A stretch of 64,000 nucleotides of DNA. Origin: UBA11957 sp963603285. Lineage in GTDB: Bacteria > Bacillota > Clostridia > Lachnospirales > Lachnospiraceae. The stretch spans positions 28,998 through 92,997 of the forward strand of contig CAVCMG010000007.1 of NCBI GenBank assembly GCA_963603285.1, given 5' to 3'. The notes below the pieces were generated by a model. That model was not told the origin of the DNA, ran no database searches, and saw only the letters and a list, made by a program, of their open reading frames with translations. The position numbers and the translations under genes were made by a program. Of this stretch, positions 44,438 to 53,332 are shown piece after piece. Each line of letters begins with the position of its first letter. Position 1 is the first letter of the stretch.

Positions 44438-45325
44438 TTATAAAGTTTCCTTAAACCATGCACAGATATCTGCAAAAGCGATTTCCCGCTGTGGATCCAT
44501 GGGTATATTATGCTCTACCCCTTTATAATCCTTTTTCTTTTTCACTTTTGATGAAACCGCATGATACATGGCCTCCGTCTGTTCATGCGGCACCAGCATA
44601 TCTTCCTCTCCTGTCAGGAAGAATACTGGCTGTGTAATTGCCGGACATTTCTCAATTGGCTTATACATTAAAAGCTCCTGCATCGTATCCCAGGCAATAT
44701 ATTCACAGTTTCCCGGAAAAGCAAATGGTTCAAGAATCTTGTTCGCCAGATCTTTCTCCGGAAAATGATACATATCCAGAACATTTCGTATCTCGACCTC
44801 ACCCGTTGCTGCGGAAAATCTCGCAGCTGCATTAACGCTGTCCTGGAAAGCTTCAAAATCTCCACCCATGGATTTCCATACATATCGCATCCATGTATTA
44901 CAGTCACCAATTCCGGACATGGAAACGAGTGATTTGATTCTGTGATCCATTCCAGATACATAAATCGTTGTACAGGCTCCCATACTGATTCCTGCCACAC
45001 CCAGTTTTTCCGGATCCGTGCATCCAAGAGATTCCACATAATTGATCAGGCTGATCAGATCTGACGGCCATTCACTGGCACAATACAGCTGATACTTATT
45101 TACAGCCTCATCCCCACAGCCTCTGAAGTTATGTCGGAATACCAGAAATCCTTCCTTCGCAAGCATATGTGACAGTACATCAAGTCCGTCATTTTTGTGA
45201 CGGCTGTGGCCGTGACACAGAATCACTGTCGGATATTTTTTCCCACTTTGCAGTGTTTCATCCGGGCACTCAATGATCACCGCCGTAGGTGTTCCATGGC
45301 TGTAAAACTTTCTGTAAAATTCCAC
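44438..45325 (-). CDS. Alpha/beta hydrolase, probable esterase
   Basis: A 295-aa alpha/beta hydrolase with HGHSRHKND (oxyanion region), the nucleophile elbow GISMGACT (Ser), Asp in GEEDMLVPH and His in GVEHNIP. No signal peptide, so it is cytoplasmic. It begins with GTG at 45325 behind GGGGGCAGG and is the first gene of the ABC operon. It probably deacylates or otherwise processes the imported compound, for example an acetylated sugar; this is inferred from context. Confidence 0.88.
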   Translation of the reverse strand: MEFYRKFYSHGTPTAVIIECPDETLQSGKKYPTVILCHGHSRHKNDGLDVLSHMLAKEGFLVFRHNFRGCGDEAVNKYQLYCASEWPSDLISLINYVESLGCTDPEKLGVAGISMGACTTIYVSGMDHRIKSLVSMSGIGDCNTWMRYVWKSMGGDFEAFQDSVNAAARFSAATGEVEIRNVLDMYHFPEKDLANKILEPFAFPGNCEYIAWDTMQELLMYKPIEKCPAITQPVFFLTGEEDMLVPHEQTEAMYHAVSSKVKKKKDYKGVEHNIPMDPQREIAFADICAWFKETL

Positions 45326-45354
45326 ATTTCCTGCCCCCTTTCTTTGTTAAACCT

Positions 45355-45384
45355 ATTGTACAATGACTTTCTATTGCATTGCAA
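45355..45384 (-). promoter_or_regulatory. Promoter of the esterase-ABC operon
   Basis: On the minus strand TTGCAA (45379-45384) and TACAAT (45355-45360) are spaced by 18 bp, 30 nt before the GTG at 45325. A LacI-type palindrome lies 19 bp upstream of the -35. Confidence 0.65.
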
Positions 45385-45403
45385 TTTATATTGTTTTCGT
45401 TTT

Positions 45404-45419
45404 ATTGAATCGTTTCAAT
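45404..45419. promoter_or_regulatory. LacI-family operator-like palindrome
   Basis: ATTGAATCGTTTCAAT is symmetric except at the two bases flanking the central CG, the hallmark of LacI-family operators. It sits upstream of the esterase-ABC promoter and downstream of the LacI-fusion gene. A related TTTGAAAC half site lies about 20 bp away. Binding by the adjacent regulator is the natural guess; the position upstream of -35 would suit activation or looping. Confidence 0.65.
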
Positions 45420-45571
45420 TGCTAGCACGATAATTTCAATTTGTTTCAAAATTTTTTTGTAAAACTGAGTTACCGCAAAATTTATTTACTATACAACGTT
45501 TCGCCACCTTCCATTATGCATATACGCAAAAAAGCAGATACAACCAATATTGGTCATATCTGCTCTCAGTT

Positions 45572-47887
45572 TTATATATTGTTTTCTGTTATATCCGTAC
45601 TATATTCAATTTCCTTCAACTCTTTCTGCAACTTTTCCAGAACAGCCTTGATTTGTCCATACTCTGCAGTCGAGCCATACAATACCTGCTCAATCAACGG
45701 ATATATAGCTTCATAAATACAGTTCTCCACCTGTTTTTCATTCATTACATGCCCTTTGGATGTCACTGGCGTTTTCCGCCCCTTCGCCTCCTTTATTTCC
45801 AGAAAAGCTCTGGTGAGCCACGGATACATACTGACCAGATCGTAATTTCTGTAAATAGACACATGTGGTGACTGTCCACCCAGTATCGTATGCGGTATCG
45901 CCATCTTTTCCCCTGTTGTCCATTTGATAAATTCAAAAGCCTCATCTTCATTCTGCGTTGTCTGACTGAGACCCAGACACCAGCCTGCCATCACAGAATT
46001 TCCCGGAATTTTTGAAAAGCTGTATGTATCGGTCACTTTGGATTTCTGCGGGTCCAGTATATCTCTCGCATAATTGTAATAAGCACTGATCATCGCCGTA
46101 TCGCCCTGCATAAATGTATTCAATGCATCAATAGGTCTGTTCAGAATCACATTCGGATCGACATACTGTACACTGTCCAGCAATTCCTTCACCGCTTTGC
46201 GCATCGGCTTGCTGTCCACCTGAATATGTCCCCGGGCATCATACAGATCCGATTTAACTTCCCACAGCCTTGGCATCAGCGCACAGATCAGCTCCTCCGG
46301 ATAAGACAGTGACATCGAATGTCCATATTTTACCGGTGAGGCCGGATTATATTTCTGTGTAAAAAAGCGGGCAACCATATTGTACTGATGCCAGTTATAC
46401 GGTACATTTAACGCCAGCTTGCAGGTATTTTCATACTGGGCACGGATTGCAGTATTCTGAAACAGATCCCGCCGGTAAAACAACAGCTGTGTACACAGCA
46501 TGAACGGCAATGCATATAATTCCTGTTTATACAAGCCAAAATATTTTAATGAATCCGGGACAAAAGATGATGTATCCAGCGCATGCTTTTCTGCCAGCCC
46601 GTTCAGATTTTTCAGATAACCGCGGTCTGCCAGATAATACAGCCATGGCACATCGAACATGAAAACATCGATATCCTGCCGCCCGGATGCCTTATACTGC
46701 TGAATATAGGAAAACATCTCCTGCGGGAGTACCTTTTGCAGTTCTACCTTAATACCCGTCTTATAATAAAAATCCACCAGAAGGCTCGATAAACCGCTGA
46801 TTGCGGATTTATCATCCAGCACCACGACCTTTAATAGCTTTTTTACCGGAACTTCCGGCTTTTTCAACTTCTTGTCCGGAAATGTAAAGCTCTCAATATC
46901 CAGTACATCCTGTACACAATACTGTTTTCTTTCAAACATATAGGGCTGACGTATATTTTCCAGCAGAAGCTGGCAGATTTTTTCGCCAACTTCGTATGCA
47001 CTCCGGGATGTCTTTATAATTTCCCGGTCAAAATAGAAAACATCGTTCTGAACATCCCCCGTTGTGATAATCCTCACATCCTTTTGCACATCAAAATGAT
47101 GGATATGATATGCATATCGGATACCCTCAGCCATCTTATACGATGTTGTCAGTATGATTTGCGGTATATTTTCTTTTTCCTGACACATAGACATACCCAG
47201 CTTAAATCCATGTTCCCTTGTAGCTTCTCCAGAAAAAACATGGGTCATATTTTTCCCGATTCCCATACTTTCACAGGCATCCCGATATCCCTCCAGAGCG
47301 AATCGATTTTCATCATACTTTACAGAATCAATGGCCAGGGCCAGGGTAAATTCCGGTCGCTGCAGATAATGTCTGGACAATTCATAAAACAAAGTGTAAT
47401 TATCCAGATATACCTGATTACATTCCAGATCATCCGGTCGTCTGTCTACCAGTACATACGGAATGCCACTGTTTTCCAGCAATGAAAAAAGTTCGACATT
47501 ATCCGGATTACAGCTGTATATGACCATGCCCGAAATATTGCGGCCTATATAGGTCTTTACTACCGCTTCTTCTCTTTGTGGATTGTTTTCTGTCAGGGAT
47601 ATTTCCATGGAATACTTTGCGCCATGAAATCCAATATAGCCTTTTATAGAACTTACAATTTTTTCATAGTAAGGTTCCGATATATTCGGAAACACCAGCC
47701 CGATCACATTACTTTGCTGCTTTCTCAGTTCCCGACCCGAATTCTGCACAACATAATGCAGTTTTGCTATGGCATCCTGTATTTTTTTTGCCGTATTTTC
47801 ACTGACCGTGACCTTTTTATTCAGATAATTGGAAACCGTTCCCATCGATACTCCGGCTTCCCGGGCAACATCCTTTATTGTGGCCAT
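45572..47887 (-). CDS. LacI-family regulator fused to a solute-binding-protein domain
   Basis: A 771-aa protein, about twice the usual LacI length. Residues 1-55 are a LacI HTH (TIKDVAREAGVSMGTVSNYLN), about 60-340 a periplasmic-binding-type sensor domain (NVIGLVFPNISEPYYEKIV), and about 350-730 an extracellular-solute-binding-protein (SBP_bac_1) domain (KLLKVVVLDDKSAISGL, MFDVPWLYYLADRGYLKNL, FMQGDTAMISAYY, DEAFEFIKWTTG). No signal peptide or membrane helix, so the binding-protein domain is cytoplasmic. It sits just upstream of the sugar transporter operon on the same strand. Two ligand domains could integrate two sugars or a sugar and its product. Confidence 0.9.
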   Translation of the reverse strand: MATIKDVAREAGVSMGTVSNYLNKKVTVSENTAKKIQDAIAKLHYVVQNSGRELRKQQSNVIGLVFPNISEPYYEKIVSSIKGYIGFHGAKYSMEISLTENNPQREEAVVKTYIGRNISGMVIYSCNPDNVELFSLLENSGIPYVLVDRRPDDLECNQVYLDNYTLFYELSRHYLQRPEFTLALAIDSVKYDENRFALEGYRDACESMGIGKNMTHVFSGEATREHGFKLGMSMCQEKENIPQIILTTSYKMAEGIRYAYHIHHFDVQKDVRIITTGDVQNDVFYFDREIIKTSRSAYEVGEKICQLLLENIRQPYMFERKQYCVQDVLDIESFTFPDKKLKKPEVPVKKLLKVVVLDDKSAISGLSSLLVDFYYKTGIKVELQKVLPQEMFSYIQQYKASGRQDIDVFMFDVPWLYYLADRGYLKNLNGLAEKHALDTSSFVPDSLKYFGLYKQELYALPFMLCTQLLFYRRDLFQNTAIRAQYENTCKLALNVPYNWHQYNMVARFFTQKYNPASPVKYGHSMSLSYPEELICALMPRLWEVKSDLYDARGHIQVDSKPMRKAVKELLDSVQYVDPNVILNRPIDALNTFMQGDTAMISAYYNYARDILDPQKSKVTDTYSFSKIPGNSVMAGWCLGLSQTTQNEDEAFEFIKWTTGEKMAIPHTILGGQSPHVSIYRNYDLVSMYPWLTRAFLEIKEAKGRKTPVTSKGHVMNEKQVENCIYEAIYPLIEQVLYGSTAEYGQIKAVLEKLQKELKEIEYSTDITENNI

Positions 47888-48059
47888 AGAATACCTCCAT
47901 TTTTATCCATAACTGTATATCAGTATCAGAAAATACCATTATCACCATAACATTGCATTATTTTCTTTATATATAAAACACTCTTATATAATATTGTAAT
48001 GCATCCTGCACAGTTATGCAAACAACACTTTTCTATGTTACAAAAAGTCCAAATACAGC

Positions 48060-48087
48060 TTGACATTACCTCTTCATTTGCTATAAT
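48060..48087 (+). promoter_or_regulatory. Promoter of the TPP riboswitch-thiT unit
   Basis: TTGACA (48060-48065) and TATAAT (48082-48087) are both full consensus with a 16-bp spacer, about 45 nt before the riboswitch. Confidence 0.85.
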
Positions 48088-48132
48088 AAATGTGTTTGAG
48101 ATATTCAGACAATTCTAATTTTATAAAGATTG

Positions 48133-48224
48133 ATAACAGGGGAGCTTGTATGCCAGGCTGAGAGGAAGTTCAGAACTTCGACCCGTAACCTGATTTGGAT
48201 AATGCCAACGTAGGGATGCGTTAT
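48133..48224 (+). promoter_or_regulatory. TPP (THI-box) riboswitch
   Basis: The conserved THI elements are in order: ACAGGGGAGC, GGCTGAGAGGAAG, GACCCGTAACCTGAT, GGATAATGCCAACGTAGGGA. Closing helix P1 is ATAAC (48133-48137) with GTTAT (48220-48224). It senses thiamine pyrophosphate and controls the thiamine transporter gene thiT downstream. Confidence 0.95.
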
Positions 48225-48242
48225 GTGAGATATTCGTATGAT

Positions 48243-48272
48243 CTTCTTTGTTTTCAATCGTAAACAAAGGAG
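48243..48272 (+). promoter_or_regulatory. RBS-masking hairpin of the thiT riboswitch expression platform
   Basis: CTTCTTTGTTT (48243-48253) pairs along its full length, with one G-U, with AAACAAAGGAG (48262-48272), which includes most of the AGGAGG ribosome binding site of thiT. This suggests control at translation initiation rather than a terminator, as no T tract follows the stem before the coding region except the six T of the spacer. Confidence 0.65.
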
Positions 48273-48279
48273 GTTTTTT

Positions 48280-48954
48280 ATGTTTAGTTTTATGGTTACA
48301 AGTGAAGGCGGCCTGACAACTACCGGATATGTCATCACAGTCATTGCAGGGATTATCCTTTTCCTGGCTGCAATCTGGTTTGCGGGAAAACATTCGGAGA
48401 AACAGAAGCTGACTACCAGGCAGCTTGTATTCTGCGCTGTGGCAATGGCACTCGCTTTTGTTACTTCATATCTGAAAGTTTTTACGCTTCCGTGGGGTGG
48501 CAGCGTTACCTTATGCAGTATGCTTTTCATTGTGCTGATTGCTAACTGGTATGGTGTCGGAACGGGTATCACGGTTGGTCTTGCCTTTGGAATCCTGCAG
48601 TTTATCCAGGAACCGTATGTTCTTTCCTTCTTCCAGGTCTGCTGCGATTATATTTTTGCCTTCGCTGCGCTGGGAGTTGCCGGATTCTTTGCCAAACAGA
48701 AGAACGGACTTCTGAAAGGATATATCGCAGCCGTTATAGCCAGAGGATTTTTCCATTCACTTGGTGGCTATCTCTACTGGATGAGCTATATGCCGGATAA
48801 CTTCCCGAAATCTCTGACCGCAGTATATCCGATCGTATATAACTACAGCTATCTGCTTGCTGAAGGGATCATCACCGTGATCGTAATTTCTATTCCAGCG
48901 GTTAAAAAGGCGCTTACACAGGTTAAAAAAAGCGCCACTGGCAGCATTTTTTAA
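48280..48954 (+). CDS. thiT: Thiamine transporter S component ThiT (ECF type)
   Basis: A 224-aa membrane protein with about six hydrophobic helices. The block KVFTLPWGGSVTLCSMLFIVL and the later YWMSYMP segment match ThiT thiamine-binding S components, which partner with a shared ECF module encoded elsewhere. There is an extra N-terminal membrane helix compared with the smallest ThiT proteins. The ATG at 48280 follows AGGAGG and is preceded by a TPP riboswitch. Confidence 0.92.
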   Translation: MFSFMVTSEGGLTTTGYVITVIAGIILFLAAIWFAGKHSEKQKLTTRQLVFCAVAMALAFVTSYLKVFTLPWGGSVTLCSMLFIVLIANWYGVGTGITVGLAFGILQFIQEPYVLSFFQVCCDYIFAFAALGVAGFFAKQKNGLLKGYIAAVIARGFFHSLGGYLYWMSYMPDNFPKSLTAVYPIVYNYSYLLAEGIITVIVISIPAVKKALTQVKKSATGSIF

Positions 48955-48956
48955 TC
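48924..48956 (+). terminator. Terminator overlapping the thiT 3' end
   Basis: A run of A, then GCGCC-ACT-GGCAGC, then TTTTTT forms a stem-loop with a T tract whose last part includes the thiT stop codon. It probably ends the thiT transcript just before rnpB. Confidence 0.55.
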
Positions 48957-49042
48957 CTTTCTTGTTATTTTTGGGCTTAACAGGATACAAGCAACTGTTT
49001 TTCCGGCTTTACTTTCTGCTGCCGGTATGTTAGTATGTAAAG

Positions 49043-49389
49043 TCGAGTGGGTCAGGTGATCGCGGCTGACAATGCCGAAAGGCGTCAGGTGAGGAAAGTC
49101 CGGGCTTCGCAGGGCAGGATGCCGGATAACGTCCGGTGGAGGTGACTCCCAGGCCAGTGCAACAGAAATAAACCGCCGGCTTTTGCCGGTAAGGGTGGAA
49201 AGGCAGTGTAAGAGACTACCGCCTGGCTGGTAACAGGCAGGGCACATGTAAACCCCATCCGAAGCAAGACCGAATCAAAACAATGCGGCGGCCCGTCGCG
49301 TTTTAGGTAGGTCGCTTGAGGCTGTCGGCGACGGCAGTCCTAGATAGATGATCATCCAATGACATAACCCGGCTTATCGATCCACTCCT
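49043..49389 (+). ncRNA. rnpB: RNase P RNA
   Basis: Ribozyme subunit of RNase P, which matures tRNA 5' ends. Conserved signatures are GAGGAAAGTCCGGGC (P4/CR-I), ACAGAAA, GGTAAGGGTGGAAAGG and the terminal AACCCGGCTTATCG. The outer helix P1 pairs GAGTGGGTC (from 49045) with GATCCACTC (to 49387). A plausible promoter is TTTACT (49008) with TAGTAT (49031), 17-bp spacer. A terminator follows at 49404. Open frames in this stretch are not genes. Confidence 0.96.
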
Positions 49390-49403
49390 TACGAAAGAGA
49401 AAG

Positions 49404-49434
49404 AAAGACATCCACTTTGATGGGTGTCTTTTTA
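49404..49434 (+). terminator. rnpB terminator
   Basis: AAAGACATCCA pairs with TGGGTGTCTTT (one G-U) around CTTTGA, followed by T residues at 49429-49433. Confidence 0.85.
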
Positions 49435-49492
49435 CGTTGTGCAGCATGAGAAGGCCGGGGCCTTCTCATGCATTTACTTTATTGAATACACG

Positions 49493-51169
49493 TTATACAT
49501 CAAAGCAGCTGCCGCCAATAAACTCCCGCAGGATCGAATTATGCGGTACTTCCTCGCTCGGCATAGGCAGGAAGTAATCGAGGAATTTGAGCAGACGCAC
49601 GGCTTCGTCGTACTTTTTGTCCTCCCGCTTCACCTGGAACAGCAGGGGTTCAGCATACATTTTGAGTACGGCAAATTCATACAGCAGGGCGGAGTTAAAG
49701 ATTTCATCCGCCTGTTCCTGGAAGGGGAAGATATTGTTTTCTTCGCCACGGCGGACGGATGGCCAGCGGGCGATCGTCTCCCGGGCATTGGTGCCGCGGG
49801 TGCGGTTGTCACGGACGATTCTTCTGAGCAGACGGCCGTCGGTGGTGGGGATGCGGTTGTGCTCATCTACGTTTAACTGTGTCAGGGCGCTGATATAGAT
49901 CTTAAATTGTCTGTCCTTTGGCAGGGAATAGCTGAAGGCATCGTTCAGACAGTGAATACCCTCGATAACCAGTACATCATCCGGGCCGATCGACATCGGT
50001 GCATCCTTGTACTCGCGTTCGCCGGTGACAAAATTATAGGTCGGCAGCTGAACACTCTCTCCGGCCAGCAGGCGGTTCATATCTTTATTAAACTGTTCAA
50101 CGTCCAACGCTTCCAGAATTTCGTAATCGTAATCACCTTTCTCATCCCGCGGTGTATCTGCTCTGTTCTTGAAATAATTATCCACAGAAATCGGATGCGG
50201 TTTCAGGCCATGGGCGATCAGCTGGATCGACAGTCGGCGGGAAAATGTCGTTTTTCCGGAGGACGATGGTCCGGCGATCATAACGAATTTGACCTTGTCT
50301 CTCGCTGCGATCTTTGCCGCGATCTCGGAGATACGCCCCTCCTGCAAAGCTTCCGATACAAGGAACAGCTGGTTCATCTTCCCCTGGCTGATACTTTCAT
50401 TCAGATCTCCTACCGTGGATACATCCAGCTTGTCAGCCCACTGCTCTGCCTCTTTCTGTACCGTAAATACCTTTTCGGACGGATGAAATGGCTTGATATG
50501 ATCCGGCTGCTTTTTGTCTGGCATCAGAAGCACGATGCCGTCCTTATACGGAATCAGATCAAAGATCTGTAAATAGCCGGTATGATTGACCATAAAGCCG
50601 TAGAAATAATCCTCGAAGCCATCCACATTGTAGATATTTACCCGGGACACACGACGATATTTGAACAGCTTTTCCTTATCGTACATTTTATACTGATGAA
50701 ACAGCTCCACAGCCTCCTGCGTACTGATATTGCTTTTCATCAGCGGAATCTTTTTTTCCACCAGCTTATGCATGTACGCCTTTGTTTCTTCCAGCAGAGC
50801 TTCATTGATCTTTACATCGCCCTGCACGGTATAATAAAAACCATTATCCACCGCAAAATGCAGAACAACTTTCTTCAGATGCTCCCGTCCGGCCACATGA
50901 TAGATTGCCTTCAGGAAAAGCAGATTCATGCTGCGCTGGTAGGTTTTCAGACCAATCGTATCCTGCATGGAAACAAAACTGATCTTACAGTCCCAGCGCA
51001 CCGTCTTATGAAGCTCCCTGAGCTTGCCATTCACACGGGCCAGAAGTGCCGGAAATTCATGTCTCTGGTTATAATATTCCTCTGCGATTTCAGACAGCGG
51101 TGTCTCGTAGGGAATCTGTACGGTTTCATCACCGATCTGTACCGTTATCATTTTTCTGTGCATTTCCAT
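49493..51169 (-). CDS. TGS-domain nucleoside (uridine-type) kinase
   Basis: A 558-aa protein. The N-terminal TGS domain (about 1-65) and a threonyl-tRNA-synthetase-like second-additional domain (about 70-230, HFAVDNGFYYTV) precede a uridine-kinase P-loop domain (about 285-500) with GPSSSGKTTFSRRL and ISVDNYFKNR, and DVLVIEGIHCLND. It is expected to phosphorylate uridine or cytidine in pyrimidine salvage; the TGS and synthetase-like regions may add regulation. The start is the ATG at 51169 behind GGAGGG; the frame continues 19 codons upstream. Confidence 0.9.
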   Translation of the reverse strand: MEMHRKMITVQIGDETVQIPYETPLSEIAEEYYNQRHEFPALLARVNGKLRELHKTVRWDCKISFVSMQDTIGLKTYQRSMNLLFLKAIYHVAGREHLKKVVLHFAVDNGFYYTVQGDVKINEALLEETKAYMHKLVEKKIPLMKSNISTQEAVELFHQYKMYDKEKLFKYRRVSRVNIYNVDGFEDYFYGFMVNHTGYLQIFDLIPYKDGIVLLMPDKKQPDHIKPFHPSEKVFTVQKEAEQWADKLDVSTVGDLNESISQGKMNQLFLVSEALQEGRISEIAAKIAARDKVKFVMIAGPSSSGKTTFSRRLSIQLIAHGLKPHPISVDNYFKNRADTPRDEKGDYDYEILEALDVEQFNKDMNRLLAGESVQLPTYNFVTGEREYKDAPMSIGPDDVLVIEGIHCLNDAFSYSLPKDRQFKIYISALTQLNVDEHNRIPTTDGRLLRRIVRDNRTRGTNARETIARWPSVRRGEENNIFPFQEQADEIFNSALLYEFAVLKMYAEPLLFQVKREDKKYDEAVRLLKFLDYFLPMPSEEVPHNSILREFIGGSCFDV

Positions 51170-51344
51170 CTTGGTCCCTCCCCGGATTGTCTGACAGCAT
51201 ACAGACCGCCATGCCCTTATGCACATGATCTTTTCTGTACACTGTACATTTTCTTATTTTCAAAAAATCCCGCAAAGCACACAGGGTTTACGGGATTTTC
51301 CTGCCGTTTATGCACTTTTTCATACAACGATGTGCATAAACAGC

Positions 51345-52046
51345 CTAGATATTTTCTTTATAATACGCCAGTGCTTCATCGATCAGACGATCCTCTCCGG
51401 CCAGTTCCTCCCGACGGTGTCTGCCCGTCTCAGTCTCTGTGAAGCGAAGCTGTTCTAACAGCCTTTCATGCTGCGTTTTTTCTTTTAACAGGTACTTTTC
51501 CAGTACCGGATGTCTGCTTTCCAGAAGCAGGCGGCCATATAAAAACCAGATCTGGCGGTCATCGGTATTTTCCCCACGTACCGCTTTCAGGATCGGATAA
51601 TACTTGCCGTCCTCAAAGATCATATTCTCCTTACAGATACAAAAGCCCTGCTCTTTCAGATAGATCCGCACAGCATCCAGATCCGACTGGGGCTGCAGGA
51701 TCAGCTCTTTTACGGACGGCAATACAGCCTGTCCCTCTGTGAGGATTTTTCTCATCAGCATGCCACCCATACCGGCAATCACGATACTGTCGGCCTCACC
51801 GCTTTGTAACTGATGCAGGCCATCACTTAAGCGTGTCTCGATATGCTCTCCCAGCTGATGGATCCGTATATTCTCTCTGGCTCTGTCCAAAGGGCCTTCC
51901 CGTAGATCCATGGCGATTGCTGACGGCACACGCCCTGCCTCATACAGCCAGATCGGCACATAGCCATGATCCGTACCCACATCGGCCAGTCGGTTGCCCG
52001 GTGTCACCATATCGGCTACGGCCTGTAATCGTTTTGACAGCTGCAT
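51345..52046 (-). CDS. trmK: tRNA (adenine22-N1)-methyltransferase TrmK
   Basis: A 233-aa SAM-dependent methyltransferase that modifies A22 of tRNAs. Seen: LADVGTDHGYVPIWL (SAM loop), AIAMDLREGPLDRA, and the IVIAGMGGMLM block that is typical of TrmK. The start ATG at 52046 follows GAGG. The position directly after rpoD is conserved in many Firmicutes. Confidence 0.93.
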   Translation of the reverse strand: MQLSKRLQAVADMVTPGNRLADVGTDHGYVPIWLYEAGRVPSAIAMDLREGPLDRARENIRIHQLGEHIETRLSDGLHQLQSGEADSIVIAGMGGMLMRKILTEGQAVLPSVKELILQPQSDLDAVRIYLKEQGFCICKENMIFEDGKYYPILKAVRGENTDDRQIWFLYGRLLLESRHPVLEKYLLKEKTQHERLLEQLRFTETETGRHRREELAGEDRLIDEALAYYKENI

Positions 52047-52055
52047 AGACACCTC

Positions 52056-53294
52056 TTAATCCAGATAATCCTTCAGCTTGCGGCTGCGGCTCGGATGACG
52101 AAGCTTTCTAAGCGCCTTGGCTTCAATCTGACGGATACGCTCACGAGTAACGTTAAACTCCTTACCAACCTCTTCCAGTGTACGGGCACGGCCATCATCC
52201 AGACCAAAACGCAGACGCAGTACCTTCTGCTCACGGTCTGTCAGTGTGCTTAAAACGTCTTTCAGCTGCTCACGCAGTAAGGTGAACGCTGCGGCGTCAG
52301 CCGGTACCGGCACGTTGTCATCCTGGATGAAATCGCCCAGATGGCTGTCCTCCTCCTCACCGATCGGTGTTTCGAGAGATACCGGCTCCTGCGAAATCTT
52401 TAAGATCTCACGCACACGGTCTACGGACATATTCATTTCCTCTGCGATCTCCTCCGGGAACGGCTCACGGCCAAGCTCCTGCAGAAGCTGTCTGGATACA
52501 CGGATCAGCTTGTTGATCGTCTCTACCATGTGTACCGGAATACGGATCGTTCTGGCCTGATCGGCGATCGCTCTTGTAATGGCCTGACGAATCCACCATG
52601 TTGCATAGGTGGAAAATTTATAACCCTTGCGGTAATCAAACTTTTCAACGGCCTTGATCAGACCAAGATTACCCTCCTGGATCAGATCAAGGAACAGCAT
52701 ACCACGGCCGACATAACGCTTGGCGATGCTGACAACCAGTCGGAGGTTGGCCTCTGCCAGACGGTTCTTGGCATCCTCTCCGGCCATTTCTGTCATTTTC
52801 AGCTGGCGTTTTTCCTTTTTCAGCTCTTCCTTTTTCGCATCATCGGCGGTCTTTAATTCTTCCTCGATCTCTTCAAGACGGGCATGGGCCTCCGCACCGG
52901 CTTCCATCTGCTTGGCCAGCACGATCTCCTCGTCGGCTGTCAGAAGCGGTACCTTACCGATCTCTTTCAGATACATACGCACCGGATCCTCAATGCTGAC
53001 ACCCTCCGGAACAGTAAGATCGATGTTTTCCACATCCAGTTCTTCCTCTTCCTCAATCACGGCATCCTCATCGTTGATCATCAGCGCTTCCGGCTCATCC
53101 ATGGCATTCATACGCAGCACATCGATATTGCTCTGCTCCAGAAATTCGAGGACTTCTTCCATCTGTTCCTGATTCAGCGGGAAATCCTGGAAATAATCAC
53201 TGATCTCCTGATACTCGAGAATATTCTTTTTCTTTTTGCCAAGCTCCAGCAGACCCTTTTTCTTTTCTTCAAACTTTACTTTATCAAATTCCAT
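52056..53294 (-). CDS. rpoD: Primary sigma factor RpoD (sigma-A)
   Basis: A 412-aa housekeeping sigma factor. Region 1.1-like N terminus, region 1.2 (EDPVRMYLKEIGKVPLL), region 2.3-2.4 (YKFSTYATWWIRQAITRAI), region 3 (ELGREPFPEEIAEEM) and region 4.2 (VTRERIRQIEAKALRKLRH) are all present. The start ATG at 53294 has AAGGA 9 nt upstream. It follows dnaG with a 38-nt gap, the classic macromolecular synthesis arrangement. Confidence 0.97.
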   Translation of the reverse strand: MEFDKVKFEEKKKGLLELGKKKKNILEYQEISDYFQDFPLNQEQMEEVLEFLEQSNIDVLRMNAMDEPEALMINDEDAVIEEEEELDVENIDLTVPEGVSIEDPVRMYLKEIGKVPLLTADEEIVLAKQMEAGAEAHARLEEIEEELKTADDAKKEELKKEKRQLKMTEMAGEDAKNRLAEANLRLVVSIAKRYVGRGMLFLDLIQEGNLGLIKAVEKFDYRKGYKFSTYATWWIRQAITRAIADQARTIRIPVHMVETINKLIRVSRQLLQELGREPFPEEIAEEMNMSVDRVREILKISQEPVSLETPIGEEEDSHLGDFIQDDNVPVPADAAAFTLLREQLKDVLSTLTDREQKVLRLRFGLDDGRARTLEEVGKEFNVTRERIRQIEAKALRKLRHPSRSRKLKDYLD

Positions 53295-53332
53295 AGATTT
53301 CCATCCTTCCATACATTGTTTTTATTTTATCC

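Noticed and set aside
45738..45923. Small frames opposite the LacI fusion gene
   Set aside because: Shadows of a long, well-supported gene.
49085..49267. Small minus-strand frame in the RNase P RNA region
   Set aside because: Lies wholly within rnpB, whose conserved RNA elements explain the sequence.
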